This document shows positions 37,294 to 45,092 of a DNA stretch of 64,000 bases, one piece after another. Numbering within the stretch: the stretch's first letter is position 1; every line of letters starts with the position of its first letter. Source of the DNA: Rhodospirillaceae bacterium (GTDB lineage: Bacteria; Pseudomonadota; Alphaproteobacteria; Dongiales; Dongiaceae); NCBI GenBank assembly GCA_008012315.1, contig SSEL01000032.1, positions 186,001 through 250,000 on the forward strand, in the 5' to 3' direction. Made by a program: the position numbers and the translations under genes. The notes under the pieces are model-generated. The model was given only the letters and a program-made list of their open reading frames with translations. It had not been told where the DNA came from and ran no database searches.

Positions 37294-38469
37294 GTGCTTG
37301 CTAATCAAATGCCCGCTGCCGTCAAAAACAGCGGATCGGTTGTCATCAGCCCTGTCAGCGGCAAATCCGATCTCAAACATTTCATCGAATTGCCGAAGCG
37401 GCTCTATAGCGGACAGTCCGGCTATGTCGCACCGCTGGATATCGAACGGGCGGAGACGTTGGATGCTGGCAAGAACCCTTATTTCCGTCACGCAGAGGTG
37501 CAGTTGTTTCTGGCTTGGCGCGACGACAAGCCGGTTGGCCGTATCTCGGTGCAGATATGCAAGCTTTATCAGGAGCGTTATGGCGATCGCACCGGCCATT
37601 TCGGCTTCATCGATGCGATAGACGATCCCGAGGTTTATGCCGCGCTGATGAACACGGCTGAAGACTGGTTGCGGCAACGGGGTATGCAGCGGATTCTTGG
37701 ACCGCTGAGCTTTTCGACCAATGAGGAAAGTGGCCTTCTGATCGATGGCTTCAACGCCCTGCCAATGCTGATGATGCCGTATCACGCACCCTATGCCGGC
37801 TTCAGGCTGGAAGAATGCGGTTATCACAAAGCGAAGGATTTGATCGCCTATGATGTCGACAAGACGACTTATCAGGCGGTCGGTTCCAATCGACTGCTGG
37901 ACAAGGTGAAAGCCGAAGGCCGGGTTCGTGTCCGGCCGCTCAATATGAAGCATTATCATCGCGACCTGGCTTTGGCGCTCGATATCTTCAACGATGCCTG
38001 GTCGGAAAACTGGGGCATGATTCCCTTCACGCAGGCTGAGATCGAGGCCGCCGCCGCCGGGTTGAAGCCGCTGATCGATCCCCAACTGGTGGCGATTGCT
38101 GAAGTGGATGGCGAAGCGGCCGGCATGCTGGTCTGCGTGCCCAATCTGATGGAAGCCATCGCCGATCTCAAGGGATCGCTTCTGCCCTTCGGCTGGATCA
38201 AGCTGATCTGGCGATTGAAGGTCGGCCGGTTGAAAACCGCGCGCGTGCCCTTGATGGGAATCCGCAAGAAGCATCACGGCACCTTGCTCGGCGCCACTTT
38301 GCTGCCGCTGATGTTCGCGGCGATCAAGGATCACTTCCTCTCGCGCGGCCTGGAACGGGTCGAGCTCTCCTGGATTCTCGAAGACAACCTGCCCATGCGC
38401 CGAGTTTGCGAAGGTGTGGGCGCGAAGGCCTATAAGACCTACCGCGTCTATGAAAAGAGCCTGGGCTGA
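37294..38469 (+). CDS. bcerS: GNAT-type N-acyltransferase, bacterial ceramide synthase candidate
   Basis: 391 residues from GTG 37294 behind AGGTG, or ATG 37309. It is a two-lobed GNAT-like protein: LFLAWRDDKPVGRISVQIC is the beta-4 hairpin of the N-terminal lobe, and FSTNEESGLLIDGF, MMPYHAPYAGFRLEECGY and LEDNLPMRRVCEGVGAKAYKTYRVYEKSL are typical of the family to which Caulobacter bCerS belongs. That enzyme N-acylates the long-chain base to make (dihydro)ceramide. The cluster context (spt, cerR, acp) supports it. It shares a + operon with the LptF/G-like pair and is followed 2 bp later by an NTP transferase. Confidence 0.8.
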   Translation: MLANQMPAAVKNSGSVVISPVSGKSDLKHFIELPKRLYSGQSGYVAPLDIERAETLDAGKNPYFRHAEVQLFLAWRDDKPVGRISVQICKLYQERYGDRTGHFGFIDAIDDPEVYAALMNTAEDWLRQRGMQRILGPLSFSTNEESGLLIDGFNALPMLMMPYHAPYAGFRLEECGYHKAKDLIAYDVDKTTYQAVGSNRLLDKVKAEGRVRVRPLNMKHYHRDLALALDIFNDAWSENWGMIPFTQAEIEAAAAGLKPLIDPQLVAIAEVDGEAAGMLVCVPNLMEAIADLKGSLLPFGWIKLIWRLKVGRLKTARVPLMGIRKKHHGTLLGATLLPLMFAAIKDHFLSRGLERVELSWILEDNLPMRRVCEGVGAKAYKTYRVYEKSLG

Positions 38470-38471
38470 GC

Positions 38472-39281
38472 ATGAGCCGCAAAACTGGCATGAGGGTCAA
38501 TGCGCTGATCCTCGCCGGCAATCGCGGCGGCACCGATTCCATCGCCGCCTTGACAGGCAGTAGCCATAAGGCCCTGGCGCCGATCAACGGCGTGCCGATG
38601 TTGCTGCGGCTCTTGCGCTGTTTGACGGCCTGTCCCGAGGTTGCGCAGATCTATGTCTGCATCGACGACACCTCGCTGCTGGAAGATGTGCCGGAGCTTG
38701 CCGCGGCATTACATGGCGGTGTCCTGAAAATCATCGCGCCGGCGGCAAGTCCCGCCGGCAGTGTCGCCGCAGCCTTGCAGCGGATCGGCCTTGATGAGCC
38801 CTTGCTGGTCACTACGGCGGACCACCCCTTGCTGACGCCCGAGATGGTGGCGCATTTCCTCGGCGAGGCGCCGGAAGACGGCGATCTCACCGTTGCCGTA
38901 GCGCGGATCGACGTGATCACGGCGGCCTATCCAGAATCGATCCGGACCGGCTATCGCCTCGCCGGCCAGGGCTATAGCGGCTGCAACCTGTTCCTTGCGC
39001 GCCGGCCGGCGGCGGCCAAGGTGGCGGTGTTCTGGCAGCGGATGGAAAAATTCCGCAAGAAGCCCTGGCGGCTGGTGCTGGAAGTCGGCCCCTTCGCCTT
39101 GCTGCGGCTGGTGCTTGGCTGGCTCGACCTGAAAGCTGCGCTGAACCATTTGTCTCGGCGCACCGGCGCCCGCATCCGCGCTGTCGAAATGCCTTTCGCC
39201 GAGGCCGCGATCGATGTCGACAAGCCGACCGATTACGAACTGGTCACGACGATTTTGCGGCGACGCGAGAACGCCGCCTGA
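38472..39281 (+). CDS. MobA-like NTP transferase
   Basis: 269 residues. The N-terminal nucleotidyltransferase loop is NALILAGNRGGTDSIAALTGSSHKAL (cut), with a divergent G-x-G-T region, followed by APINGVPMLLRLLRCL and LLVTTADHPLL, where the Asp binds metal. The C-terminal part is a lid (GYSGCNLFLARRPAAAKV). Enzymes of this fold add CMP, GMP or UMP to a small phosphate. In this operon it may activate the polar head group. The specificity is unknown. No terminator was identified after it. Confidence 0.78.
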   Translation: MSRKTGMRVNALILAGNRGGTDSIAALTGSSHKALAPINGVPMLLRLLRCLTACPEVAQIYVCIDDTSLLEDVPELAAALHGGVLKIIAPAASPAGSVAAALQRIGLDEPLLVTTADHPLLTPEMVAHFLGEAPEDGDLTVAVARIDVITAAYPESIRTGYRLAGQGYSGCNLFLARRPAAAKVAVFWQRMEKFRKKPWRLVLEVGPFALLRLVLGWLDLKAALNHLSRRTGARIRAVEMPFAEAAIDVDKPTDYELVTTILRRRENAA

Positions 39282-39332
39282 AACCATCACGTCTCAGGCG
39301 GCGCGGACGACCTCGCGAATTTCCAAAAAGCT

Positions 39333-40064
39333 CTAGGCTTTCCACTCCGAGACGAGCGTGGTGACATTGTCGAGATCGGCGGGGAAATCGACTTCGCCCC
39401 AGCTCAGCCCCTCGATGCTGCAGGTCTCGACCTGATGATGTTCGGCGATCTGGCCGATGGCGCGCAGATACCACCACTTCAACCCCTCGGGCGTGTGCAT
39501 GATGCGGTCCAGCGTATCGGTGAACAGCTTCGGTCCGTCATGGCGGAACAGCAGCATGCCGATCGATTCGCCGTTGGTGTGATCCGCCGTCAGCGTCTTG
39601 CCGATATCGAGCAGGCGCGTCTCCTTGAGATGCACCTTCATATCGTCGGCGTCGTAGTCTTCCTTCTTGTCGATCGTCACGGTGATCGGTGCCGCCGGGC
39701 TCGCTAGCAGGCGCTGGAAAATCTCCGGCTCGATCACGGTATCGCCGTTCAGGATGACAAAATCGCGGTCCATCTCGTGGCGCGCCAGCCAGCAGCTCGC
39801 CAGGTTGTCCGCCAGCTTGTAGAACGGGTTGAAGATCGTGCGAATCTTCAGCTTCGGGCTTTCCAGCTTTTTCAGCAGAGCCTGCACATCCGTCGCGTGA
39901 TAGCCGACGACCACGGCGATATCGTTCACGCCGCCCTGGGTCAGCGCCCAGATCTGCCACTCGATCAGCGTTTTCTCGCCCAGCGGCAACAGGCATTTCG
40001 GTCGGCCTTCGGTCAGCGGCAGCAGACGCGAGCCCTGCCCGGCACTCAGGATGATGGCTTTCAT
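39333..40064 (-). CDS. Sugar/alcohol-phosphate nucleotidyltransferase (LicC/inositol-phosphate cytidylyltransferase-like)
   Basis: 243 residues from ATG 40064 (MKAIILSAGQGSRLLPL). It has the nucleotidyltransferase signature AGQGSRLLPLTEGRPKCLLPLGEKTLIEWQI (cut) and metal-binding DFVILNGDTVIEP. The short length without an acyltransferase domain resembles choline-phosphate or inositol-1-phosphate cytidylyltransferases. It is convergent with the plus-strand operon. With two CDP-alcohol phosphotransferases nearby it is a good candidate to make the CDP-head-group donor; that link is inference. Confidence 0.8.
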   Translation of the reverse strand: MKAIILSAGQGSRLLPLTEGRPKCLLPLGEKTLIEWQIWALTQGGVNDIAVVVGYHATDVQALLKKLESPKLKIRTIFNPFYKLADNLASCWLARHEMDRDFVILNGDTVIEPEIFQRLLASPAAPITVTIDKKEDYDADDMKVHLKETRLLDIGKTLTADHTNGESIGMLLFRHDGPKLFTDTLDRIMHTPEGLKWWYLRAIGQIAEHHQVETCSIEGLSWGEVDFPADLDNVTTLVSEWKA

Positions 40065-40189
40065 GGGGACACCGAATAAGTCATGTCGGATAATGGCCGG
40101 GAAGATCGTGAATAAGCGCTGGGCTGTCAACCCTTTAGGGGAAAATGCACCAATCCGTCGCAGCCATGCGAATAAGATGTTAAAGTTGT

Positions 40190-40218
40190 TTGCAGTGCGC
40201 GAAAGTGTTTGCTATAAG
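40190..40218 (+). promoter_or_regulatory. Sigma-70-type promoter of tRNA-Asn
   Basis: TTGCAG (40,190-40,195), a 17-bp spacer and TATAAG (40,213-40,218), about 75 bp before the mature tRNA. This is close to the alphaproteobacterial housekeeping consensus and is the only good -35/-10 in the 228-bp gap between the nucleotidyltransferase and the tRNA. Confidence 0.65.
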
Positions 40219-40292
40219 CGCGTCCGTCAGGCGGCGCCCTGCCCTGCTTTTCGCTTCGGCGAGGTTTGCATGGACGTGGAGCGAAGCCCTGA

Positions 40293-40367
40293 TCCGGAGT
40301 AGCTCAGTGGTAGAGCAAGCGGCTGTTAACCGCTTGGCCGGGGGTTCGAATCCCTCCTCCGGAGCCA
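40293..40367 (+). tRNA. tRNA-Asn (GTT)
   Basis: 75 nt including an encoded CCA. The acceptor stem TCCGGAG pairs with CTCCGGA, followed by discriminator G and CCA. The D arm has AGCTCAGTGGTAGAGC. The anticodon arm GCGGCTGTTAACCGC shows anticodon GTT, and the T arm GGGGGTTCGAATCCCTC carries the canonical TTCGAAT. Its start is preceded by a good promoter and its end by a strong terminator, so it is a single-gene unit. It lies about 84 bp from the end of element A but is not itself the insertion target. Confidence 0.97.
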
Positions 40368-40374
40368 GTTTCGA

Positions 40375-40410
40375 AAGGGGTTCCGACGATCCGTCGGAGC
40401 CCCTTTTTCT
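40375..40410 (+). terminator. Intrinsic terminator after tRNA-Asn
   Basis: GGGGTTCCGACG (40,377-40,388) pairs with CGTCGGAGCCCC (40,392-40,403), with one wobble, around a 3-base loop, extended by two A-T pairs and followed by TTTTTCTTT. It also lies directly after the stop codon of the split DJ-1 gene on the other strand. Confidence 0.92.
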
Positions 40411-40450
40411 TTAGTGGCCGCTTTTGCCGAGCAGATCGAGCAGCGCTTTG
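40411..40450 (-). pseudogene. Detached 3' end of the DJ-1/PfpI gene
   Basis: Read on the minus strand, these 40 bp encode (C)AAA then ALLDLLGKSGH and a TAA stop. Joined in frame to the gene body at 47,860-48,513, with one copy of the 4-bp duplication removed, they restore NPASSAPAAKALLDLLGKSGH, a normal family C-terminus. They are therefore the tail of the gene cut by element A. Confidence 0.85.
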
Positions 40451-40500
40451 TGTGGGGCGGCGCGCGTTTTGAGACATTTTTGCGCGCGCTTTGAGACAAG
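40451..40500 (+). repeat. Right end of element A with two transposase-type sites
   Basis: Terminal TGTGGGGCGG at 40,451-40,460, then TTTTGAGACA (40,467-40,476) and CTTTGAGACA (40,489-40,498). Aligned with the inverted left end, positions 1-10 differ by one base and the TTTGAGACA block sits at the same distance from the terminus. This is the arrangement of Mu R1/R2 sites. The sites lie just beyond the tape-measure gene. Confidence 0.78.
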
Positions 40501-40597
40501 AACGCGAGTTTTCCACAGGCTCTAAAACTCGGCTTCAACGGCGCATTTAGCCCGTTGCAAACGTTATCCGTAAAAGTCGCAATTCCGCGCCCTGAGG

Positions 40598-42199
40598 TTA
40601 ATACCCCGCCATTACCATACCCGTGTCGGCGTGCCACACTTCATTGGGGTTTGCCGGAGCCATCCTTGTCACTTCTGCCCGGCCGGTTTGAGAGTTAATC
40701 GAGATATCAAGCCGCCCCCCAGTTTGTACCCGCGAAGTCGCCCCAACGGGCACCTTGGCCGCGCCGACAGGACCACTTCCGCCAGCCCCGCCTTCGCCAT
40801 CTCCGAAGCCCAGGGAACTGCCGACCTTGCTGGCGATGGAAGATGCCCAGCCGATGCCATCCCGGAGGCCGTCAATGATCGGCCCGACGACGCTCCAAAT
40901 CGTTTGAAAGCTGCCGGTGATAGCCCCGACGAACCCGTCTTTAATCCAGTCACCAAAGCTGCTGAACGTGGCTTTGACACCGTCCCAGAGTGCCTGAAAC
41001 CAGGGGCCGATCTTGTCCCAATTTTTGTAGATCAGATAGACCCCAGCCGCGAGACCGGCGATGGCGGTTATAACCAGCCCAATCGGATTTGCAGCCAGGA
41101 TGAGAAACATGCGGCTCAGCGCCAGCCCAGTCGCAAGTAAGGCTCGCCCTAGGCCTGCCAGCGACATCACCAGTTGGCCTACGGAGATGACGAATTTGCC
41201 ACCAATGATGCCGCCAGCGGCGAGCATGGCCGCATTGAGTGGCCCGATCCATTCGATCAACGAACGAAACGCGCCAATGAGAGGCGACAGGCGCTGATAG
41301 AGATCAAGGACGTTCTGCCGTACAGCGGCAATCCGCGCGGGCAATGCGGCAATGAAATCCTGCACACGTGTTGCAATGAGTTCGCGATTTGCAACAACCC
41401 ACTCGGTGACCAGATTGATCAACGGAGTCAGTACCGGCATCAGCTTTGCGGCGATGACATTTCGCAGCCCCGCCAAAGAGCCAAGCATGCGGTCTAGCGC
41501 GTCGTTGAAATCACCAGAGGCATTCGCAGCATCCTGGCCAATAACCTTGCCGAGCCGCTGTGCTTCGTCGCCGTACCGCTTCAAACCATCGGAGCCGTTG
41601 TTGAGCGTCTGCACCAAGCGTGGCCCGGCCTCGTCGCCGAACAACTTCATGGACAGGTAAGCCTCCTTGGCACCGTCCGGCATCTCTTTAAAACGGTCGG
41701 CGATTTCCGCGAAGATCTGCTCTGTCGGCTTCAACTTGCCATTCGCGTCTCTAACCGAGATACCGAGGGCTTTGAAATTTGCCGCCGCCGCCTTATTCCC
41801 CTTGGCGGCTTCGGTCACCTGTTTGTTCAGTACGCTAAGACCCTTGGCCGCCGTCTCTTGATCGGCACCGTTCATTTGCGCGGCATAGGCGAGCCGCTGG
41901 AACGCCTCGACGCCAATGCCGATCCTTGCGGCTGTATCATTCGCAGCGTCCCCGGCATCAGCGGCGGATTTGACCAAGCCAAAGATAGCGCCGCCGACAA
42001 GCCCCACGGACGCGGCTAGGCGCTTCGCCATCTCTCCGGTTTCCTTTGCAACATTGGCAAAGGATTTGCCGACATTGCCAACCGAACCGGCAATACGATC
42101 TAGGCCGAGTTGACTGCTCAGCGCGCGGACGCGAGCGGCGATCTGGCGCATGGGCTTGGTGATGTTGTCCACCGCTTCAAGGATAACACTTAACTTCAT
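40598..42199 (-). CDS. Phage tail tape measure protein
   Basis: 533 residues from ATG 42199 behind AAGGAG. The N-terminal domain (MKLSVILEAVDNITKPMRQIAARV) is coiled-coil rich, and hydrophobic segments (LVGGAIFGLVKSAADAG; AANPIGLVITAIAGLAAGVYLIY) are the usual membrane-insertion pieces of tape measures. The pre-TMH pattern GIGVEAFQRLAYAAQMNGADQETAAKGLS is very typical. The Gly-rich C-terminus ends in GMVMAGY about 100 bp from the element end. It directly follows the frameshifting tail chaperone, the standard order in Mu/P2-like tails. It implies a contractile or flexible tail of modest length, but no sheath or tube gene is present. Confidence 0.9.
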   Translation of the reverse strand: MKLSVILEAVDNITKPMRQIAARVRALSSQLGLDRIAGSVGNVGKSFANVAKETGEMAKRLAASVGLVGGAIFGLVKSAADAGDAANDTAARIGIGVEAFQRLAYAAQMNGADQETAAKGLSVLNKQVTEAAKGNKAAAANFKALGISVRDANGKLKPTEQIFAEIADRFKEMPDGAKEAYLSMKLFGDEAGPRLVQTLNNGSDGLKRYGDEAQRLGKVIGQDAANASGDFNDALDRMLGSLAGLRNVIAAKLMPVLTPLINLVTEWVVANRELIATRVQDFIAALPARIAAVRQNVLDLYQRLSPLIGAFRSLIEWIGPLNAAMLAAGGIIGGKFVISVGQLVMSLAGLGRALLATGLALSRMFLILAANPIGLVITAIAGLAAGVYLIYKNWDKIGPWFQALWDGVKATFSSFGDWIKDGFVGAITGSFQTIWSVVGPIIDGLRDGIGWASSIASKVGSSLGFGDGEGGAGGSGPVGAAKVPVGATSRVQTGGRLDISINSQTGRAEVTRMAPANPNEVWHADTGMVMAGY

Positions 42200-42258
42200 C
42201 GCCGCTCACTCCTTGCCCATGCGGGCAATCCAATTTTTCGCGCGGTTAGTCCAGAACC

Positions 42259-42615
42259 TCAGTTGTCCTGGCCCCCAGTCGTCGAGACCGTGGGGATATC
42301 CGAAGGTTCCGACGATGAGTTCAAGACAATCGGCCCAATCTGGAGGCCACGCGGAAAAAAACTTTGCACCTCGTTGACGACCGCAAAAAGGTCTTCTACT
42401 TCGAGTGCCTGGATTTGGCTGATTGTCAGACGGCTGGAACGAGACGCGAGATGCGCGAGCATTGTTCCAACCTTGTCGGTGCCAGCTGCATCGAAAGCCG
42501 ACAAGAGATCGCCGCCCTTCAATGGATACAAGGTGATCGTTTTGATTTCTTCGATCACTTCGCCGCTCTTGGTCTGGATTTTAAGCGGCGTTTTCAAGTC
42601 AACGGTGCGCTTCAT
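42259..42615 (-). CDS. Phage tail assembly chaperone (Mu gp41-like), zero-frame product
   Basis: 118 residues beginning MKRTVDLKTPLKIQTKSGEV and ending TVSTTGGQDN. The family assembles the tail around the tape measure. In Mu, P2 and lambda relatives a second, longer form is made by -1 ribosomal frameshifting. Here the -1 frame continues past the stop from TGGGGGC (42,271-42,277) through QLRFWTNRAKNWIARMGKE to a TGA at 42,206, 7 bp before the tape-measure start. That fits a chaperone/chaperone' pair. The tape-measure ribosome site lies at the end of this extension. Confidence 0.83.
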   Translation of the reverse strand: MKRTVDLKTPLKIQTKSGEVIEEIKTITLYPLKGGDLLSAFDAAGTDKVGTMLAHLASRSSRLTISQIQALEVEDLFAVVNEVQSFFPRGLQIGPIVLNSSSEPSDIPTVSTTGGQDN

Positions 42616-42653
42616 TTCGATTTACCTTCTAGTGCATGTTGTCTGTAAGTAAA

Positions 42654-42684
42654 ACGGGCCGAGCTTCCGTCAAACTCGGCCCGT
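42654..42684 (-). terminator. Intrinsic terminator between capsid and tail genes of element A
   Basis: A perfect 10-bp stem, ACGGGCCGAG (42,654-42,663) with CTCGGCCCGT (42,675-42,684). On the minus strand it is followed by TTTT, so it terminates transcripts coming from the capsid gene before the tail chaperone. Confidence 0.75.
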
Positions 42685-42723
42685 CTCCGCTGGGGTTAGG
42701 GGGCAAGCACCTCGCTCCCCAGC

Positions 42724-42759
42724 TAATCTCACCGCTCATGGACCGACACGGTGAGATTA
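42724..42759. repeat. Perfect 11-bp inverted repeat after the capsid gene
   Basis: TAATCTCACCG (42,724-42,734) and CGGTGAGATTA (42,749-42,759) around a 14-base loop, ending 4 bp before the capsid stop. No T run adjoins it. It may stabilise the capsid mRNA 3' end or be a remnant of a deletion junction. Confidence 0.6.
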
Positions 42760-42763
42760 TCTG

Positions 42764-44662
42764 TTAGGCCGGCGCCACCACCGATTTGTAGAGGCCGCGC
42801 CAGTCCGTCACCGTCGAACCATAGATATGGCGAATTTTGTAAGTGATTTGATCGTTGGTGAAATGCGAGCCGCTGGTCGGGCTGTCCTGAATGAACAACT
42901 CCGGTTCTTCTTGCCCGTTGAAGAAGCCAAGTTCGATTACCGGCACATCGCGCGTCGCGGCTGACAGGCACCAGTCATTGGCATCGGTCCAACACCAAAC
43001 CGGTCGCACCTGAAGTTGCAGAGACTCGATGAAGTCGGCGTCGTTATTGGTGGTGCGTTTGAAAAGGTTATAGGCGGTTTCTTCAAGCTCGTCTGGCACC
43101 CACAAGAAGCGCGGGCCGATGCCGATCTTTTCGCCGCTGTCCTTCTCCGCCTGTGCCTTCATCGCAAGGCGACCGGCGGCGATAGCATCCGATGACAAAG
43201 CAGCGGTGCCGAGATTGGCATGATCGACGTGGAACAGCGCCTTGCCGTCAAAAATAACGGGATTGGTTTTCAGGAAATCAAACACGAATTTGGAAAGTGT
43301 ACGCTTCGCCGACTGAGCCAGCCGCTGCGGAATGCGCTGGATTGCCGCAACGTCATCGTTGGCGATCATTTCCAGCGTGACTGTTTCCAGGCCGCCGCGT
43401 TTGGAGATTGAGTACTCCGCCTTTTCATCGGTCGGGCTGGTCAACGGTTGATACGCACCTTTTTCCGCGACTGCCGGCAAGTTACCATAGCCGCCGAAGC
43501 GCGTGCGTTCCTGCTTGCGGAAGTCCGTAACCGGCACGATGGTGACAAGATCGCGCCACAAGTCATAGATATCCGCGACGTTGTACTCTTCCACCACGCG
43601 GCGGGCTACGCTGTCGCCGAGCACTTCACCGAAAGACGTGCTATCGAGAGCCTCGGTCAGACGGCGACGCTGCACCAAGCCGGTGAATTTTTGGTCGCCT
43701 GTGATCTCGCGATAGCATTCGCGAATGCTCGTGACAGATCGGTCTTTCGGATTGAAGAAGGCATCCAGCATTTGCGCGCCTTTTTCGCGCGGACCGTCGC
43801 CGACTTCGAAGTGGGATGCATCGCCGAGGCCGGTCACGTGCCCGCCACTGAGGCCGCTTTCTCGCAGATACTCAGCCTCTCGCAGGATGCCTTTGCGAAC
43901 GTCGGCTGCGGTGAAGCTGCGACCGCTGAAACTTTCGATCAGTCGTTGTTTTGCGGCTTGCGGCAGCTTAGAGCCATTGATAACCCGCCTCATCTCGTCG
44001 CGGGCTTCCGCCACATTTGCGACGGCCGACGGTGTGGGCTGCGATAATGCTTCCTTGAGCAATTCCATCAGCGCATCATCGCCAATGGTGGTGATGTCTT
44101 TGTCCTTGAGCAGATCGGGGCGCTTCTCTTGCAAAAGCGCGATAAGTTCCGCACGTGTCATAGCTTGAGCTTGCCTTTCAGATGACCCGGCGGCTTCAAT
44201 GAGATTGAGAACTTGACCGCCCGCGCCGGGCTGAACGATCAGGTCTACAGAGCGAATTTCGTCGAGAGACGACAGGATTTGCGCAGGGCGGTTGTCGAAC
44301 GTGCCAATTCGGGCATGGCCAGTCGCATCGATTGATAGGCCGAAGAGTTTCAGCATGTCGCGATCAGCGGCCATCGTGACTTTTCGGCCGATCTCGCTAT
44401 CGGGATCGATCAGTTCCAGTGTGCCAATGATCTCACCGGCATCAGCCCTATCGCCCGGAACGAATGCCGGTGACGTGATCCGACCGATCAGATTGCGGAC
44501 GTCTTTGCCGCCGCCAGCTAAATGCTCGCGGTCGCTTTTCGAAAAAACACGAACGCCTTCAAAAAGCGGTGTTGACTGCCGCAAGACCGCATCCGGATAG
44601 AAGTTGCCATTGAGCGAAAGACCGGAGCGGATAATGCGAACTTGAAAGCGACCCTTAGCCAT
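42764..44662 (-). CDS. Fused prohead protease / major capsid protein
   Basis: 632 residues from ATG 44662 (MAKGRFQVRII), which overlaps the end of the Mor-like gene by 8 bp. The larger open frame upstream is not supported. The N-terminal 200 or so residues have the phage serine-protease layout (GNFYPDAVLRQSTPLFEGVRVF, MLKLFGLSIDATGHAR). A low-complexity linker follows, then a gpT-like capsid domain ending in PVIELGFFNGQEEPELF and DWRGLYKSVVAPA. In Mu the protease and capsid are separate genes (I and T); fusion is known in other transposable phages. Portal and terminase genes, normally just upstream, are missing. Confidence 0.82.
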   Translation of the reverse strand: MAKGRFQVRIIRSGLSLNGNFYPDAVLRQSTPLFEGVRVFSKSDREHLAGGGKDVRNLIGRITSPAFVPGDRADAGEIIGTLELIDPDSEIGRKVTMAADRDMLKLFGLSIDATGHARIGTFDNRPAQILSSLDEIRSVDLIVQPGAGGQVLNLIEAAGSSERQAQAMTRAELIALLQEKRPDLLKDKDITTIGDDALMELLKEALSQPTPSAVANVAEARDEMRRVINGSKLPQAAKQRLIESFSGRSFTAADVRKGILREAEYLRESGLSGGHVTGLGDASHFEVGDGPREKGAQMLDAFFNPKDRSVTSIRECYREITGDQKFTGLVQRRRLTEALDSTSFGEVLGDSVARRVVEEYNVADIYDLWRDLVTIVPVTDFRKQERTRFGGYGNLPAVAEKGAYQPLTSPTDEKAEYSISKRGGLETVTLEMIANDDVAAIQRIPQRLAQSAKRTLSKFVFDFLKTNPVIFDGKALFHVDHANLGTAALSSDAIAAGRLAMKAQAEKDSGEKIGIGPRFLWVPDELEETAYNLFKRTTNNDADFIESLQLQVRPVWCWTDANDWCLSAATRDVPVIELGFFNGQEEPELFIQDSPTSGSHFTNDQITYKIRHIYGSTVTDWRGLYKSVVAPA

Positions 44663-45092
44663 TGGCGCGGCGCTTTCGGTTGTCGTTATCCGACCTAATG
44701 TCCTTCCGGACTTGGCGAACCCATCGAGCCGATACGTTGAAGCGCCGTGCGATTTCAGCGGTTGTGCCTTCTGCCTCGGCAATGAGTTGTTTTCGGCATT
44801 TTGCGATCGCGAGTTCGGGAATGAAGATTTTATCGCCCGCAGCGGCCTGCGACAGCTTCGTCGCCGCCTCCATGCCGATGATTTGCACGAGCTTGCATTT
44901 GTCGGTAAGGCGGTGCGGAACATAGCAGTAGTCACGCCCGCGATAGGCTTCGACCAATTTCAACGTGGCTTCCGGCCCGATGATTGCGGCGGTTTCGATC
45001 AACGTTTGCGGCCATCCATAGGTTACCGGCTTGCCGCGCGGAGATGTCTCCGCGATTACGCTGCCTGTTGATTTGAGTTGTCCGTCACCCAT
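44655..45092 (-). CDS. Mor-family transcription activator-like protein of element A
   Basis: 145 residues from ATG 45092, with the open frame extending to 45,167. The core VEAYRGRDYCYVPHRL, GMEAATKLSQAAAGDKIFIPE and AEIARRFNVSARWVRQVRKD is clearly homologous to the Mor gene of prophage B at 63,111 (DAYRGRDYCYVPKEV, FGVSARWVREVRQG). Mor activates the middle promoter of Mu by binding DNA through a C-terminal HTH. Here it sits directly against the capsid gene instead of beside lysis genes, overlapping it by 8 bp. This is a displaced position that suggests the middle region was deleted. Confidence 0.8.
   Translation of the reverse strand: MGDGQLKSTGSVIAETSPRGKPVTYGWPQTLIETAAIIGPEATLKLVEAYRGRDYCYVPHRLTDKCKLVQIIGMEAATKLSQAAAGDKIFIPELAIAKCRKQLIAEAEGTTAEIARRFNVSARWVRQVRKDIRSDNDNRKRRANG

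Noticed and set aside
40293..40600. Element A as a tRNA-integrated island using tRNA-Asn as attachment site
   Set aside because: The element starts 84 bp beyond the tRNA, there is no tRNA fragment at the other end and no tyrosine integrase. The ends and the 4-bp duplication are of Mu type and the target is the DJ-1 gene.
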